A stretch of 45,072 nucleotides of DNA from Bodo saltans (GCA_001460835.1 CYKH01001710.1:8584-53655); one strand, 5' to 3'; shown: positions 19,846 through 29,468, counted from the stretch's first letter. Notes: generated by a model from the sequence alone, not told the origin. A program made the numbers and translations.

Positions 19846-22800
19846 ATGGGCTGTGGCGCTAGTCATCCTCAAGGTGATCCCGTAATCAACGGGATTGGGC
19901 CACGTGCGCAAGCTGGTGGCAGTGAGGAGTCTGAGATTCCAATGGACTTTGGCGCCTTCGCCTTCGGAGACAATACCGACGCTCGTGTTCTTGGCGAGAA
20001 TGATGCAGACGTTGCCGCTGCTCCCGAGCGGACGCGCGCCAAGTCGCTCAACGCCAACACACGTCGAGAAGGTGTCAGTGCCGACCCTATCCTTCCAGAT
20101 GAAGCGGAGAAGTTCGTCCCTCGTGTCATTCCTAAAGCAAACGATGTCATCAATCAAATGACGAAAGTTGTCAAGGGCAACCCGTTGTTTGCCGCGCTAG
20201 ACACCGAAGATTTGAGGATCGTGGTCGACGCGATGGAGGAGGAGGTCTTTGCAGCAGGTGAGAACATTCTCGTCGAGGGAAAGCCCTCAACCGACAAGTT
20301 CTACTTCATTCGCCACGGCAAGGTGGACATTGTGAAAGAAAAGGAAGGGTACATCTGCAGCTTCACTGATGGACAAACATTTGGTGAGATGGAACTAATG
20401 TTCTTGAGCGCCGGCTGCGCGGCCTCTGTGGTCGCCAGTGGCCCTGTGAGCACCTTTTCTATTGACCGCGATACCTACCGTCACATTGTGATGATGGTCA
20501 GCATCAAAAAACGCAAGCAACACACCCAATACCTCCAGCAGGTGCCTTTCCTTCAGCACATGAATACCTACGAACTGACGAACCTGGCCGATGCGCTGGA
20601 GACACGGTACTTCAAGCCCAACGAAGTCCTGATTCCCTTCGGCAGTGAGGGAGAGTTCATGTACTTCATCACCAGTGGAGAGGTGAAGGTCGTTGGTCGT
20701 GACAAGAGCACCGGAGAAAAGGTGGAAGTGTGCACGTTTGCCGCCGGTGAGGTCATCGGGGAGCTGGAGTTTATTCACAACCACAAGTGTGTGGCGGATG
20801 TCATTGCAGTGGGGGAGGTGAAGGCCTGCCGCCTACACCGCGCACATTTCGAGGGCTGCATGGGGCCAGTGAAGGACATGCTCATTGAGAACGCCGACAA
20901 CAACGAGAAATTTGCGTACTACAACCAAGTTGCCCACGATGATGGCACTGGAAACCGCTTTGTGAGCTTTACCTTCGGTGACACCAATGCGGAGGAGGGG
21001 GGCGCGTTCCAGACCGGCTTCGCCAATGCCTTTGGTGGTGATGAGGAGGACGAGAACAACGACGCTGCGGATGCTGTCAAAACTGCCACCACGCGAAAGA
21101 AGCGTGGCGGTGTGTCTGACGACGTGATGGAGGAAGACAAAGACTGGAAGCCACCGGTTCACGCAAAGTCGCAGGAAGAACGTGCGCTCCTGCACGAAGT
21201 CCTCGCGGAGAACCCACTCCTGAAGTCCCTGGAGCCACATGACTTTGAAACAGTCATCAGCGCCATGGAAAAGCACAAGTACGCCGATGGCGTGAACATC
21301 CTGGAGCAGGGCAGCGATGCGGGCAGCCACTATCACATCATCGAGGACGGCACGGTCGAGATTATTCGTGACGGGAAGCTGATTGTCACCTTCTCCCGTG
21401 GCCAAGGGTTCGGTGAAATGGAGTTGATGTACATCCAGCCGTGCGTGGCCACCGTCAAGGCTCGTGGTGTCGTTACCACATGGGCACTTGACCGCACCAC
21501 GTACAAGCGGTTGATTATGCAGGTCTCTGTCAAACGCCGCAACTTGTACACGGAGCTTCTCGGAGGCGTTGACTTTTTGGAGCGCATGTCCGAGTATGAG
21601 AAGGGCACCCTCGCTGATGCTCTCACGCCAGTCAGCTTCAAGAAGGGCGAGTCTATTATCCGCCGTGGGGAGCGCAATGAGTGGATGTACATCATCGTCA
21701 GTGGTCAGGTAGAAGTCCTTGGCGCCCCAGAAGGTGCCCACTCAGATGACATGTCCATCGCCGCCACCCGACACATCTGCTTCTTAGAGCGTGGCGCCTG
21801 CGTGGGTGAATTGGAGTTCCTGAACCAACATCTTGCGGTTGCCAATTGCACCGCCTTCGACGACGTTCGTGCGTGCACTCTTCACCGAGATCACTTTGAG
21901 CTGTGCATGGGCCCAATTATGGACGTGCTGCGTAAGACTGTGCGCCAAGACAAGTACGAATACTACAACCAGCAGTTGGAAGACCTTCACGCCCACGGGC
22001 AGCACGGTGGCCGCGATCAAAACGGCGTGCTTGCCCCTCACCCACCAGGGGGCTCTCCCGCTCCTCGCGCAGGCAACCGCCGCCAACGTGTGGCAGTCAG
22101 TGCAGAAGCTGTTGAGGATCTTGACGACTTTGTCCCTCCGTCCATTCCAAAGGCCTCCGATCAGCTGGCGATTCTGACGACCACTGTACGTCGCTGCCCT
22201 CTCTTCTCCGGCCTCACAGAGCAGGATCGTGATGTTGTCATCGGTGCACTAGAACCGATCTCATACCCGGAAGGGCATCACATCTTTGATCAGGGCCAAG
22301 TCCCTGAGGAGTCCCACTGGTTTATTGTCGCCAAGGGAGCTGTGGAGCAAATCTATGACGAGACGACTGTTGTCGCACACTTTGAGGCCGGTCAATCATT
22401 CGGTGAGATTGAACTCATGTACACGACACCAGCTTTGGTCACGACACGCGTCTGCAGCTCCAGCGGTCCTCTTGAGGCGTTCCGATTGGACCGCAAGACG
22501 TACCGTAAAATCGTCATGGGCGTTGCCGAGCAGCGGCGTAAAGTGTATCGAGAGCTGCTTACTGGCGTCCCGTTCGCAGAAGACATGACAGAACAGCAGC
22601 ACGTCGTCCTCGCCGATGCTCTCACGCCTATTCACTTTGCACCAGGAGACAACATGATCCGCATCGGTGAGCAGAACGAGTGGATGTACATCATCGTCGA
22701 TGGCGTCGTGGAGGTGTACGGCAATGATGGCGCAAAGGTGTGCGACCTTCGACGAGGAGAGATGGTGGGCGAGCTGGAGTTCCTCAACAAGCACGCGGCC

Positions 22801-22959
22801 GTTGCAAACTGCATTTCCAAAACACATGTTCAGGCATGCAAGCTGCACCGTGAGCACTTTGAGATGTGCTTGGGTCCGTGCTCTGACTTCATCAAGAAAA
22901 CGCTCGCAAAGCCGAAGTACTCCTACTACAATATGCAACGCGCAAGAGATGCCAAGTAG
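19846..22959 (+). CDS. Triple PKA-regulatory-subunit-like protein with six cyclic-nucleotide-binding folds
   Basis: The ATG at 19846 starts MGCGAS, a good N-myristoylation (Gly2) and palmitoylation (Cys3) signal, so membrane attachment is likely. Three consecutive units follow, each laid out like a PKA regulatory subunit: an inhibitor-like site (RREGVS at 73-78, KRGGVS at 419-424, RVAVS at 748-752), an acidic stretch, a 'PK' linker (IPK at 95-97, HAK at 439-441, IPK at 767-769), then CNB-A and CNB-B. Binding cassettes lie at about 179-196, 304-320, 522-537, 653-669, 852-868 and 973-989. A units read FGE(M/I)EL and B units (I/V)GELEF. All keep the cassette Glu, but the arginine of the classical PRAAT motif is absent in all six (A, C, C, A, A, A). 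No RI/RII-type dimerisation helix is evident. It may hold one or more PKA catalytic subunits and sense something other than cAMP. Confidence 0.9.
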   Translation: MGCGASHPQGDPVINGIGPRAQAGGSEESEIPMDFGAFAFGDNTDARVLGENDADVAAAPERTRAKSLNANTRREGVSADPILPDEAEKFVPRVIPKANDVINQMTKVVKGNPLFAALDTEDLRIVVDAMEEEVFAAGENILVEGKPSTDKFYFIRHGKVDIVKEKEGYICSFTDGQTFGEMELMFLSAGCAASVVASGPVSTFSIDRDTYRHIVMMVSIKKRKQHTQYLQQVPFLQHMNTYELTNLADALETRYFKPNEVLIPFGSEGEFMYFITSGEVKVVGRDKSTGEKVEVCTFAAGEVIGELEFIHNHKCVADVIAVGEVKACRLHRAHFEGCMGPVKDMLIENADNNEKFAYYNQVAHDDGTGNRFVSFTFGDTNAEEGGAFQTGFANAFGGDEEDENNDAADAVKTATTRKKRGGVSDDVMEEDKDWKPPVHAKSQEERALLHEVLAENPLLKSLEPHDFETVISAMEKHKYADGVNILEQGSDAGSHYHIIEDGTVEIIRDGKLIVTFSRGQGFGEMELMYIQPCVATVKARGVVTTWALDRTTYKRLIMQVSVKRRNLYTELLGGVDFLERMSEYEKGTLADALTPVSFKKGESIIRRGERNEWMYIIVSGQVEVLGAPEGAHSDDMSIAATRHICFLERGACVGELEFLNQHLAVANCTAFDDVRACTLHRDHFELCMGPIMDVLRKTVRQDKYEYYNQQLEDLHAHGQHGGRDQNGVLAPHPPGGSPAPRAGNRRQRVAVSAEAVEDLDDFVPPSIPKASDQLAILTTTVRRCPLFSGLTEQDRDVVIGALEPISYPEGHHIFDQGQVPEESHWFIVAKGAVEQIYDETTVVAHFEAGQSFGEIELMYTTPALVTTRVCSSSGPLEAFRLDRKTYRKIVMGVAEQRRKVYRELLTGVPFAEDMTEQQHVVLADALTPIHFAPGDNMIRIGEQNEWMYIIVDGVVEVYGNDGAKVCDLRRGEMVGELEFLNKHAAVANCISKTHVQACKLHREHFEMCLGPCSDFIKKTLAKPKYSYYNMQRARDAK

Positions 22960-23461
22960 CAGGCTGTTCTTTCTTATCACGTTTCATACTGCGCACCTTT
23001 CTTTCATCAGATTTCTCCCACCTCAATTCTTTTTTTCCTCTGCCAGCTCTGCGAAAGCCTTTGTGTTTTGAATGAAAAGGCCTTGCGCAAGTGTAACAAC
23101 GCATTGTCGTTTACGAAGTGTAACAACTATGAGTGATGGATTAGAGATGGACGGGCAAAACGTGTGTACCAACCAAACAACACAAATGATACGACAACAA
23201 AGGATGTACGAAAAGAGAGTTGAAAATGGCGTGAAAAGAGAAAAAAAAAACGAAATTCTTCCAGAACAGCGAAAACCAAGAGATGAATCAAAAAGAAGTG
23301 ATGACAGAGTTTTATCTTCTTGTGTACGTAGCTGACCATTTCCAAACGCTTCAGAATTCCAGTCTGCATTCACAGAACAGAGCACTTCTCTGTCAGAAGA
23401 GTTCTCTTTTTTAAATTTTCCTTGATCCTTGAAGGAGAAGTCGATTTCGTCAATTTCGAAA
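22960..23461. other. Intergenic region with pyrimidine tracts
   Basis: This 502-nt gap contains a pyrimidine-rich tract at about 23000-23045 and a second at 23401-23434 (GTTCTCTTTTTT, then AG at 23433-23434), which is the likely splice acceptor for the gene at 23462. Small frames here, such as 23072-23335, show no recognisable protein. Confidence 0.5.
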
Positions 23462-25489
23462 ATGAGGCGAGCTCTTTCGAGCACTCATACTCACGTGACC
23501 ACATCTCAGTGTTTGCGTCTGCGCTCAGATCTGTCCTGTTTTTCGATGCGTGCAGTCATGGAAAATGCATTCTTTCAAGCGCCGAACTCACGAGCATCAA
23601 CGCCAGAACCAACAGAGGTGATTCAGAATTGTATGCATTCCGTTCGGAACGCGGTCGAACAGAGCCCGGTCATTACATTCGAATCTGCCGATGAACTTCA
23701 CGATCATGTCGGGGACTTTGCACAGTATTTGTTGAAGCATGTCGCAAGAGGCTATCAACAACCATTGTACGCAGGACCTCGAGAACTGACCACCGATGAC
23801 GACGTGGTTCAGTATTTTGTCTCAGAGTGGCTCCCACAGTTCTTGCAGCCGTCTGAAGGAGAGTCCACATTTCACGTCAAGCTTGCTGATTTGTGCATTG
23901 CAGTGGAGTCCTTTCGAAGCGCTGTAGCTGCTCCCGCCATCGTTCTTGACTCTGGCAGGTGGCGCATGACGCAGCATCATCCAAGTCTTTGGATTCCACG
24001 AAGTAAAGACGAAGAGGCGCTGTCCCTTCCTCTGTTGCACTGGCTGCAAGACCACGGATCAGTGCAGTTTCACGGCCCCCAGAAAGTCCTCCACATGGGC
24101 ACTGGCTCTGGGTACGTAACTGACCTCTTAATGGTAGGACTCGGCGGAAACATGTCGTCGTTGTTGTGTGTGGATCACTCGGCACATGCGCTTTCCGCAA
24201 CGGAACGTACTTTGCAGGACCACTGGCGTTTGAAGCGCTCATCGCATGTACGAAAGCGTGTGGAATTGCTTGAGTGCGAGTCTCTGCCCACGATGAAACC
24301 CCAGGCAACTTCTGCGACATCACTGAAAGGAACTCCTACCACCGCAAAGCCTGGGGCTACGAACTTGGCTGCTGCGGCCCGACGACGAGCATTGGGACGG
24401 GCGCATCGTACCGGGGCCGTGTTGGAACAAGACAGACTTGATCGAACAGGCTCGTCTCCCTCCTCCGCAGCTGAGGGGTCGTTCTTGTCGTCATCTGTCG
24501 ATTTGCTGTGTGTGTCGGCTGCGCCTGTGAGCAACGGTTTTCCTGCTTGGTCGCCACTTGAAGCCCTAAAGCAGCACGCTGTGCTTCAGAACACTGCACC
24601 CTATGCCACGGTGGGGGGTATGCATCGCTGGATGGGGCAAGCGCTAGGGCCCTCTTCACCTCTCCGGCAAGGTGGTGTGGTTTGTGTGCTGCTTCCGTTT
24701 TCACTACATTGCTCGCCGCTTGAGATTATTTCGGCACAGCTTTCTGCCGTGAATGGAAGCTCTGTAGATGGTAAGAGTTCCGCCTGGGACATTGTGGCTT
24801 CAAGAAGGTCGCCCCTTTGTGCAAGTGTTTCAGCGGCCGAGTCTATGTTGTCTGGAAGGAGCGCGAGGAATTTTTTGAACCGCTGTGGCCCTCAGGACCC
24901 GCTTCAGCAGCACCGATTCTACCGTGAAATGGTGCGACATGTGACGAGAACCATCGGCAGTGAATTTATTGTCTTTTCGGACAGTGCAGTGGCCAGCTTG
25001 GACAACAGCAACAATCGCATGCCTAAGAAACGTTCAAACGGCGGAGCGTGGGAGGACAGTTTTGAGCACCAGAATTACCTTCCCCGAGAAGGACCGACCA
25101 ACCCGCTGCATTGGTCCAACGTCGTGGACTCCTTTCCGCACCTTGAGTCCGATGCGCATCTGCAGCTCGGCGATGGGTCAACTTCAACAGCGTTGTTGAG
25201 CCCTGAGGAGCGACAGCGACTATTGGCTCACAGAAATGACGCCAGTGCAGTGCTGGGGAGGTCGCCTCATATCATGAGTGTGAATGCGGCTGCAGAACTG
25301 AATCTGCAGTCCATCTTTGGGCACGAGTTGCGTACTCGGCGCCAAAAGAAAGCAAAGAAACTTGCGTTTGCGTCTTCACGCAATGTGGAGTGGTATTTGG
25401 ATGAGAAGGTTGTCAAGAGTGATGCTGCAAAGGTGGACGTGCTCAACGAAGTCCTAAAGAAGCTTGGCGCCGCTTCTACCCCGAATTAA
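23462..25489 (+). CDS. PCMT-like class I methyltransferase domain protein, 675 residues
   Basis: The start at ATG 23462 is chosen because a pyrimidine tract and AG (23433-23434) precede it. The first 35 residues are rich in Arg, Ser and Thr and lack acidic residues, so a mitochondrial presequence is possible. At about residues 205-225 the sequence KVLHMGTGSGYVTDLL is motif I of a class I SAM-dependent methyltransferase. With LLCVDHS about 20 residues later (motif II), it most resembles protein-L-isoaspartate O-methyltransferases, which repair isomerised aspartates. A low-complexity Ala/Thr/Arg-rich insertion (about 285-340) splits the fold before the DLLCVSAAPV strand. The C-terminal 330 residues have no clear family. 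At 675 residues it is about three times a bacterial PCMT. The specificity is inference. Confidence 0.72.
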   Translation: MRRALSSTHTHVTTSQCLRLRSDLSCFSMRAVMENAFFQAPNSRASTPEPTEVIQNCMHSVRNAVEQSPVITFESADELHDHVGDFAQYLLKHVARGYQQPLYAGPRELTTDDDVVQYFVSEWLPQFLQPSEGESTFHVKLADLCIAVESFRSAVAAPAIVLDSGRWRMTQHHPSLWIPRSKDEEALSLPLLHWLQDHGSVQFHGPQKVLHMGTGSGYVTDLLMVGLGGNMSSLLCVDHSAHALSATERTLQDHWRLKRSSHVRKRVELLECESLPTMKPQATSATSLKGTPTTAKPGATNLAAAARRRALGRAHRTGAVLEQDRLDRTGSSPSSAAEGSFLSSSVDLLCVSAAPVSNGFPAWSPLEALKQHAVLQNTAPYATVGGMHRWMGQALGPSSPLRQGGVVCVLLPFSLHCSPLEIISAQLSAVNGSSVDGKSSAWDIVASRRSPLCASVSAAESMLSGRSARNFLNRCGPQDPLQQHRFYREMVRHVTRTIGSEFIVFSDSAVASLDNSNNRMPKKRSNGGAWEDSFEHQNYLPREGPTNPLHWSNVVDSFPHLESDAHLQLGDGSTSTALLSPEERQRLLAHRNDASAVLGRSPHIMSVNAAAELNLQSIFGHELRTRRQKKAKKLAFASSRNVEWYLDEKVVKSDAAKVDVLNEVLKKLGAASTPN

Positions 25490-25654
25490 ACTTTTCTTTT
25501 GCAAGTCTCCGGCCGCATGCATCAGTTGAGTTTTCAGTATTTTTCTTCTTTGGACAATATGTGCGTGTTTTCCAATACACTTGTTTCATTTTCTTGAAAG
25601 TCTTGTGTTCACAAATACATCTCGTTTCAATGTTTGAAAATTGTTGAGGGAGGC

Positions 25655-26530
25655 ATGTCCGGTCAATCGTCTGATGTGACCGATGTATGATTCGCCGAGA
25701 TCACTGCCATCGAAGACGAAGGGGATCATCGATTCAGTCGCCAGAGATCACTTCATTGGTGGGACAACGGTAAGCACCATCGGGCACATCATGTCTTCAC
25801 ATCAGATCAACGAAAGAGGATGGACGGGTATGAGTCCATCGATTAGCGGATCATTTCTGTCACAGCATCTACCACGCATCGCTGGAGATGAAGTGCATTT
25901 CTTATCTACCCGTAGACAGCGATATTCACGAGCTGGACACGTTCTCCGCCAAGGATATTATGTCGGCGCCTGTTGTGTCCCTCAAAACGATAGACACCCT
26001 TCCTCGACTTGTGGAAGTACTGAAGACGACAAGGCACAACAGCTTCCCGGTGGTGTCAGTGTCGGATGGGATGCGGTACCGTGGGATGTTGAAAAGGAGG
26101 CAACTAGAACTGCTCTTCTGGTACATTTACTTTAGAGAGACTTCATCATCATCGACAGCGTCGGTTGGAGCACTCTTGCTTATATTGCTCCGACGACGAT
26201 GGTGGTCATGCAAGCTACCAAGAGTTGAGAACTGTCGAAGAACGAATATTCTGGGAACACCTCCCATCCGTTCCACCGATGGACAAACTTCCCGTGATGA
26301 TGAACAGCACTTCATCAGGTGCAGTGTGTGTGGACTTGAATCCCTATATGGACGACTCTGCGCTGTATGTGCGTAAAGTGATGAGCCTGTCCAGGACGTA
26401 CAAGATGTTTTAAAAACATGGCACTCCGTCGTTGACCGTCACAATTATGTTGTTGGGATTCTGACTAGGAAAAATTTCGTTGACGACAGGATGCAAGAGC
26501 GTTTGAATGAAGTCACGAGAGTTTCTCAAC
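25655..26530 (+). pseudogene. CLC chloride channel remnant lacking the membrane domain
   Basis: This is a decayed relative of the intact CLC gene immediately downstream. The stretch from about 25697 encodes EGDHRFSRQRS and HHVFTSDQRKRMDGYESID, matching residues 42-79 of the intact protein, then runs into a TAG at 25844. Homology resumes at once with the sequence that in the intact gene lies at about 28723 (GATCATTTCTGTCACAGC against GATCAATTTTGCCACAGT). About 1.57 kb covering all membrane helices is therefore gone. Both CBS domains are still recognisable (DIMSAPVVSLKTIDTLPRLV and following; the second near 26330-26500), but frame changes occur near 26160 and 26413. An ATG at 25655 opens only an 11-codon frame. 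No functional channel can be made. Divergence from the intact copy is high, so the duplication is old. Confidence 0.85.
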
Positions 26531-26848
26531 ACGAGAAAAGAGGCGCCGCCTTGAACAAAAGGACACCTGTCGGTCGTTGTTCACGGCAGCGATAACAACC
26601 CATGAGCAAAAAAATTGCTCCTTTGATTATATTCTCCCAACCAACGGGAAAAGGATGCAACGTAAACTTGGGGGAAACAATGGTTCCTACCCCTTTGCTG
26701 TCCTAAATCGTTTCTGTTGCGGCTCTTATTTTGCAACCTGGCTCTCAAGATTGCTCAAGTTATTTAGCTTCCTTGACCAACTTCTACAATTCCTACTTTT
26801 TTTAGTTTTAACAAATTATTGTTCTTTGCTTTTAAAGAACTGTTTTTT

Positions 26849-26904
26849 TTTCTCTTTCTTACTCCAACTACGTTGCTTTCTCATGGTTACCTCTTTCTCA
26901 CAAG
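26849..26904 (+). promoter_or_regulatory. Pyrimidine tract and splice acceptor before the CLC gene
   Basis: A long T/C-rich stretch with a run of nine T (about 26845-26853), then CTTTCTTACTCC and CTCTTTCTCACAAG, ends at AG 26903-26904, 15 nt before the ATG at 26919. Between the CLC remnant and this site (26531-26845) nothing else is recognised. Confidence 0.6.
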
Positions 26905-26918
26905 AAGCTTAACGGAAA

Positions 26919-29468
26919 ATGAGCCGGCACGAAGAGATTCCGCTTGTATCGCGATACGAGGACGCCGCCATGTCCTCCTTTGACCGCAAAAGTGGCGCTG
27001 CCCACAACGTATGGCTACAAGAACTTGGTGAAATGGAGGAAGAGGGCGATCACCGCTTCAATCGTCATCGCGCCCCTCTCTTTGAGCGGGCCAAGAAGCC
27101 GCACGTCTTTACCGCAGACCAAAGGAAGCGAATGGACGGATATGAATCGATCGACTTTTTCGAGGCACAGAGTTTGATCTACAAGGATCACCTTCGGGCT
27201 GTCAAGTCGGAGCCGCGTTGGGTGAAATGGGCCGTCTACGTGGCGGTTGGTATGTCTACTGGACTTTGGGCGTGTGTGTTATTTCAAACGCTCGACTTTC
27301 TTTCCAATGCACGCCGCAGTGTGGTCGAGACTATTGTGAACAATCGAAACGATGAGAAGGGCACGACGGGTGTTGGCGTGCATCTGACCACTAGTGGTAT
27401 CCGCATGGACGCGTTCTTGTACGGCTACGGTACGATGCTCCTCTGGGCCATCGTCGGGTGTCTCTTGTCCTCGCTGTGCTGCTTGATCATGCCGAGCGCT
27501 GCAGGCAGTGGCGTGCCTGATGTCATGGCGTACCTCAATGGTGTCATGTTTCCACTGATCTTCAATGTGCGCACTTTGGTGGTGAAGACAGCAAGTTGTA
27601 TTCTGGCCGTCTCCAGCGGTCTGCCAGGCGGTGTGGAGGGCCCAATGATTCACATCGGAGCGTTGATTGGGGCGGGGCTGCCTTCAGGACGCAGCCGATC
27701 GATGGGGTTTAGCAACCGCTTCTTGTCCATGTTCCGTAACGCAAAGGACACACGCGACTTTATCACTGCCGGGGCGGCGTGCGGCATCACCTCGGCATTC
27801 AGCAGCCCAATCGGCGGTCTGTTGTTCGTCATGGAAGAAGTGGCGACGTTTTTCCCAGTAAAACTGTCCTGGATGGTCTTCGTGTCGGCCCTCGCGTGTA
27901 TGTGCACCATGCAGCTTGTCAACACCTATTTGCAAGGCTGGAAATACAACTCCTTTGCGCCTGCAGACGGCAATTTTGCCGATACCGCCATCACCATGTT
28001 CCGCACGCAGTTCCAAGAATTTCACAGCATTCCACTGAATATTCTGACTTTTGTTCCTACCATCGTCACTGGCATCGCCCTTGGATTGCTTAGTGTCGTG
28101 TTTGTTCTTGGAAATCAGCGAGTGAACCGCTTCCGTGCGCGCAATATCTTTCCGAAGCCACTTTTCCGCGTGCTGGAGCCTGCATTGTTCGTCTCGGTCT
28201 ACATGTCTTGCTGCTATCTTGTGCCTCTTGCGTTCTCGTGCAAGCCTATTCCGCCGATGATTAAAGAAAACGCGGAAACCTTGGGCATTGAGTTGTGGAC
28301 TGCGTTTTGCCCTGACCGTGAAAATGAATTTCATCCACTGGCGACTCTTACTTTGACGAACTCGTACAACGTGATCCGTTCATTGTTTGTTCGTAACGCA
28401 GCAGATTTATTTCCATGGCACGCGCTGCTTATCTACCAAGCTATTTACACCATAGGCGCCATGTACGGCGGTGGTATGTTCACCTCGATCGGTGTCGTCA
28501 TCCCGACGATTGTCATGGGCGCCATCGGTGGACGCCTTCTCGGTGTTGCGTTTAACGAACCAACCTGGGCTGACCCTGGCGTGATTTCTCTTGTCGGAGC
28601 GGCCGCATACTTTGGAGGTCTGTCCCGGCTTACATTTTCTCTTGTCGTCATTATGATGGAAATTACCAACGACTTGACGCACATGAGCTGCATGATGGTT
28701 GGCATCATTATCGCGAAAACAGTTGCCGATCAATTTTGCCACAGTCTCTACCACTCCATTCTGGAAATGAAGTGTGTTCCCTTCTTACCAGTAGCGAACA
28801 GCCTGCATAAGCTTGACACCTACAGCGCCAAGGACATCATGACGGAGAAGGTGGTGATTCTTAAGACAATTGAGTCGTTTCAAAGAATTGTCGAAGTCCT
28901 GCGCACAACAAAGCACAATTGCTTTCCTGTCGTGTCAGTGGCGGATGGAAAGCGATATCGCGGACTGTTGCAGCGGAAACAACTGGAGCTGCTGCTTTGG
29001 TACATCTACTTCCGTGATACCGACCCTTGCACCCGCACCGTCAGCACCGGCTTCTACTCTTCAAACTCCCTCACACCGATGCAACTAAAGGAGCACGCCT
29101 CCTACGCAGATCTCAAGAAGGTGGAGGACAGGATCTACTGGGAGCGGCTTGCCGCGATTCCAAATGTGGAATCTCTTCCGGCAGAGACGACGACGGCGTT
29201 TGTGGACCTAAACCCGTACGTTGATGTTGCCGCGTTGTACGTGAGGGACGTCATGTGCCTCTCTCGTGCGTACAGCATGTTTCAGAACATGGCGTTGCGC
29301 CACCTACCAGTGCTAAACCGCCACAACTTCGTGGTTGGGATTATCACCCGAAAGAATTTTGTGGAGGACCGAATGCACGAGCGGATTGACGCCGCTGCGA
29401 TGAAATCGAAAGAAGCAAAGAGGAGTTCATCCATCAAACGTCGTCAAGCACATCCAAGAGAAGAGTAA
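26919..29468 (+). CDS. CLC-family chloride channel or Cl-/H+ antiporter with two CBS domains
   Basis: The 849-residue protein starts at ATG 26919. After an 80-residue charged N-terminus ending in the CLC-typical GYESIDFFEA, about 100-600 forms the CLC membrane domain. Visible signatures: GSGVPDV (196-202, anion selectivity), GGVEGPMIHIG (gating glutamate at 240), and GGLLFVMEEVATFF (299-312), whose second Glu sits where the proton glutamate lies in exchangers. A GGMFTSIGVVIP segment (near 525-540) corresponds to the GxFxP loop. Two CBS domains follow at about 617-695 and 771-820. The gating and proton glutamates favour a proton-coupled exchanger of endosomes, lysosome-like compartments or contractile vacuole membranes (inference). 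It lies 389 nt downstream of its own decayed relative. Confidence 0.95.
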   Translation: MSRHEEIPLVSRYEDAAMSSFDRKSGAAHNVWLQELGEMEEEGDHRFNRHRAPLFERAKKPHVFTADQRKRMDGYESIDFFEAQSLIYKDHLRAVKSEPRWVKWAVYVAVGMSTGLWACVLFQTLDFLSNARRSVVETIVNNRNDEKGTTGVGVHLTTSGIRMDAFLYGYGTMLLWAIVGCLLSSLCCLIMPSAAGSGVPDVMAYLNGVMFPLIFNVRTLVVKTASCILAVSSGLPGGVEGPMIHIGALIGAGLPSGRSRSMGFSNRFLSMFRNAKDTRDFITAGAACGITSAFSSPIGGLLFVMEEVATFFPVKLSWMVFVSALACMCTMQLVNTYLQGWKYNSFAPADGNFADTAITMFRTQFQEFHSIPLNILTFVPTIVTGIALGLLSVVFVLGNQRVNRFRARNIFPKPLFRVLEPALFVSVYMSCCYLVPLAFSCKPIPPMIKENAETLGIELWTAFCPDRENEFHPLATLTLTNSYNVIRSLFVRNAADLFPWHALLIYQAIYTIGAMYGGGMFTSIGVVIPTIVMGAIGGRLLGVAFNEPTWADPGVISLVGAAAYFGGLSRLTFSLVVIMMEITNDLTHMSCMMVGIIIAKTVADQFCHSLYHSILEMKCVPFLPVANSLHKLDTYSAKDIMTEKVVILKTIESFQRIVEVLRTTKHNCFPVVSVADGKRYRGLLQRKQLELLLWYIYFRDTDPCTRTVSTGFYSSNSLTPMQLKEHASYADLKKVEDRIYWERLAAIPNVESLPAETTTAFVDLNPYVDVAALYVRDVMCLSRAYSMFQNMALRHLPVLNRHNFVVGIITRKNFVEDRMHERIDAAAMKSKEAKRSSSIKRRQAHPREE

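Noticed and set aside
20833-21741. A 302-codon open frame on the minus strand
   Set aside because: It lies wholly antisense to the triple PKA-regulatory gene; its protein is a mirror of the repeated CNB coding sequence and shows no domain. Other minus-strand frames over the window (for example 27684-28334, 22396-22980) are shadows of the same kind.
23072-23335. An 87-codon + strand frame before the methyltransferase
   Set aside because: Very polar with no domain; it sits in the region that should be untranslated leader and 3' end.
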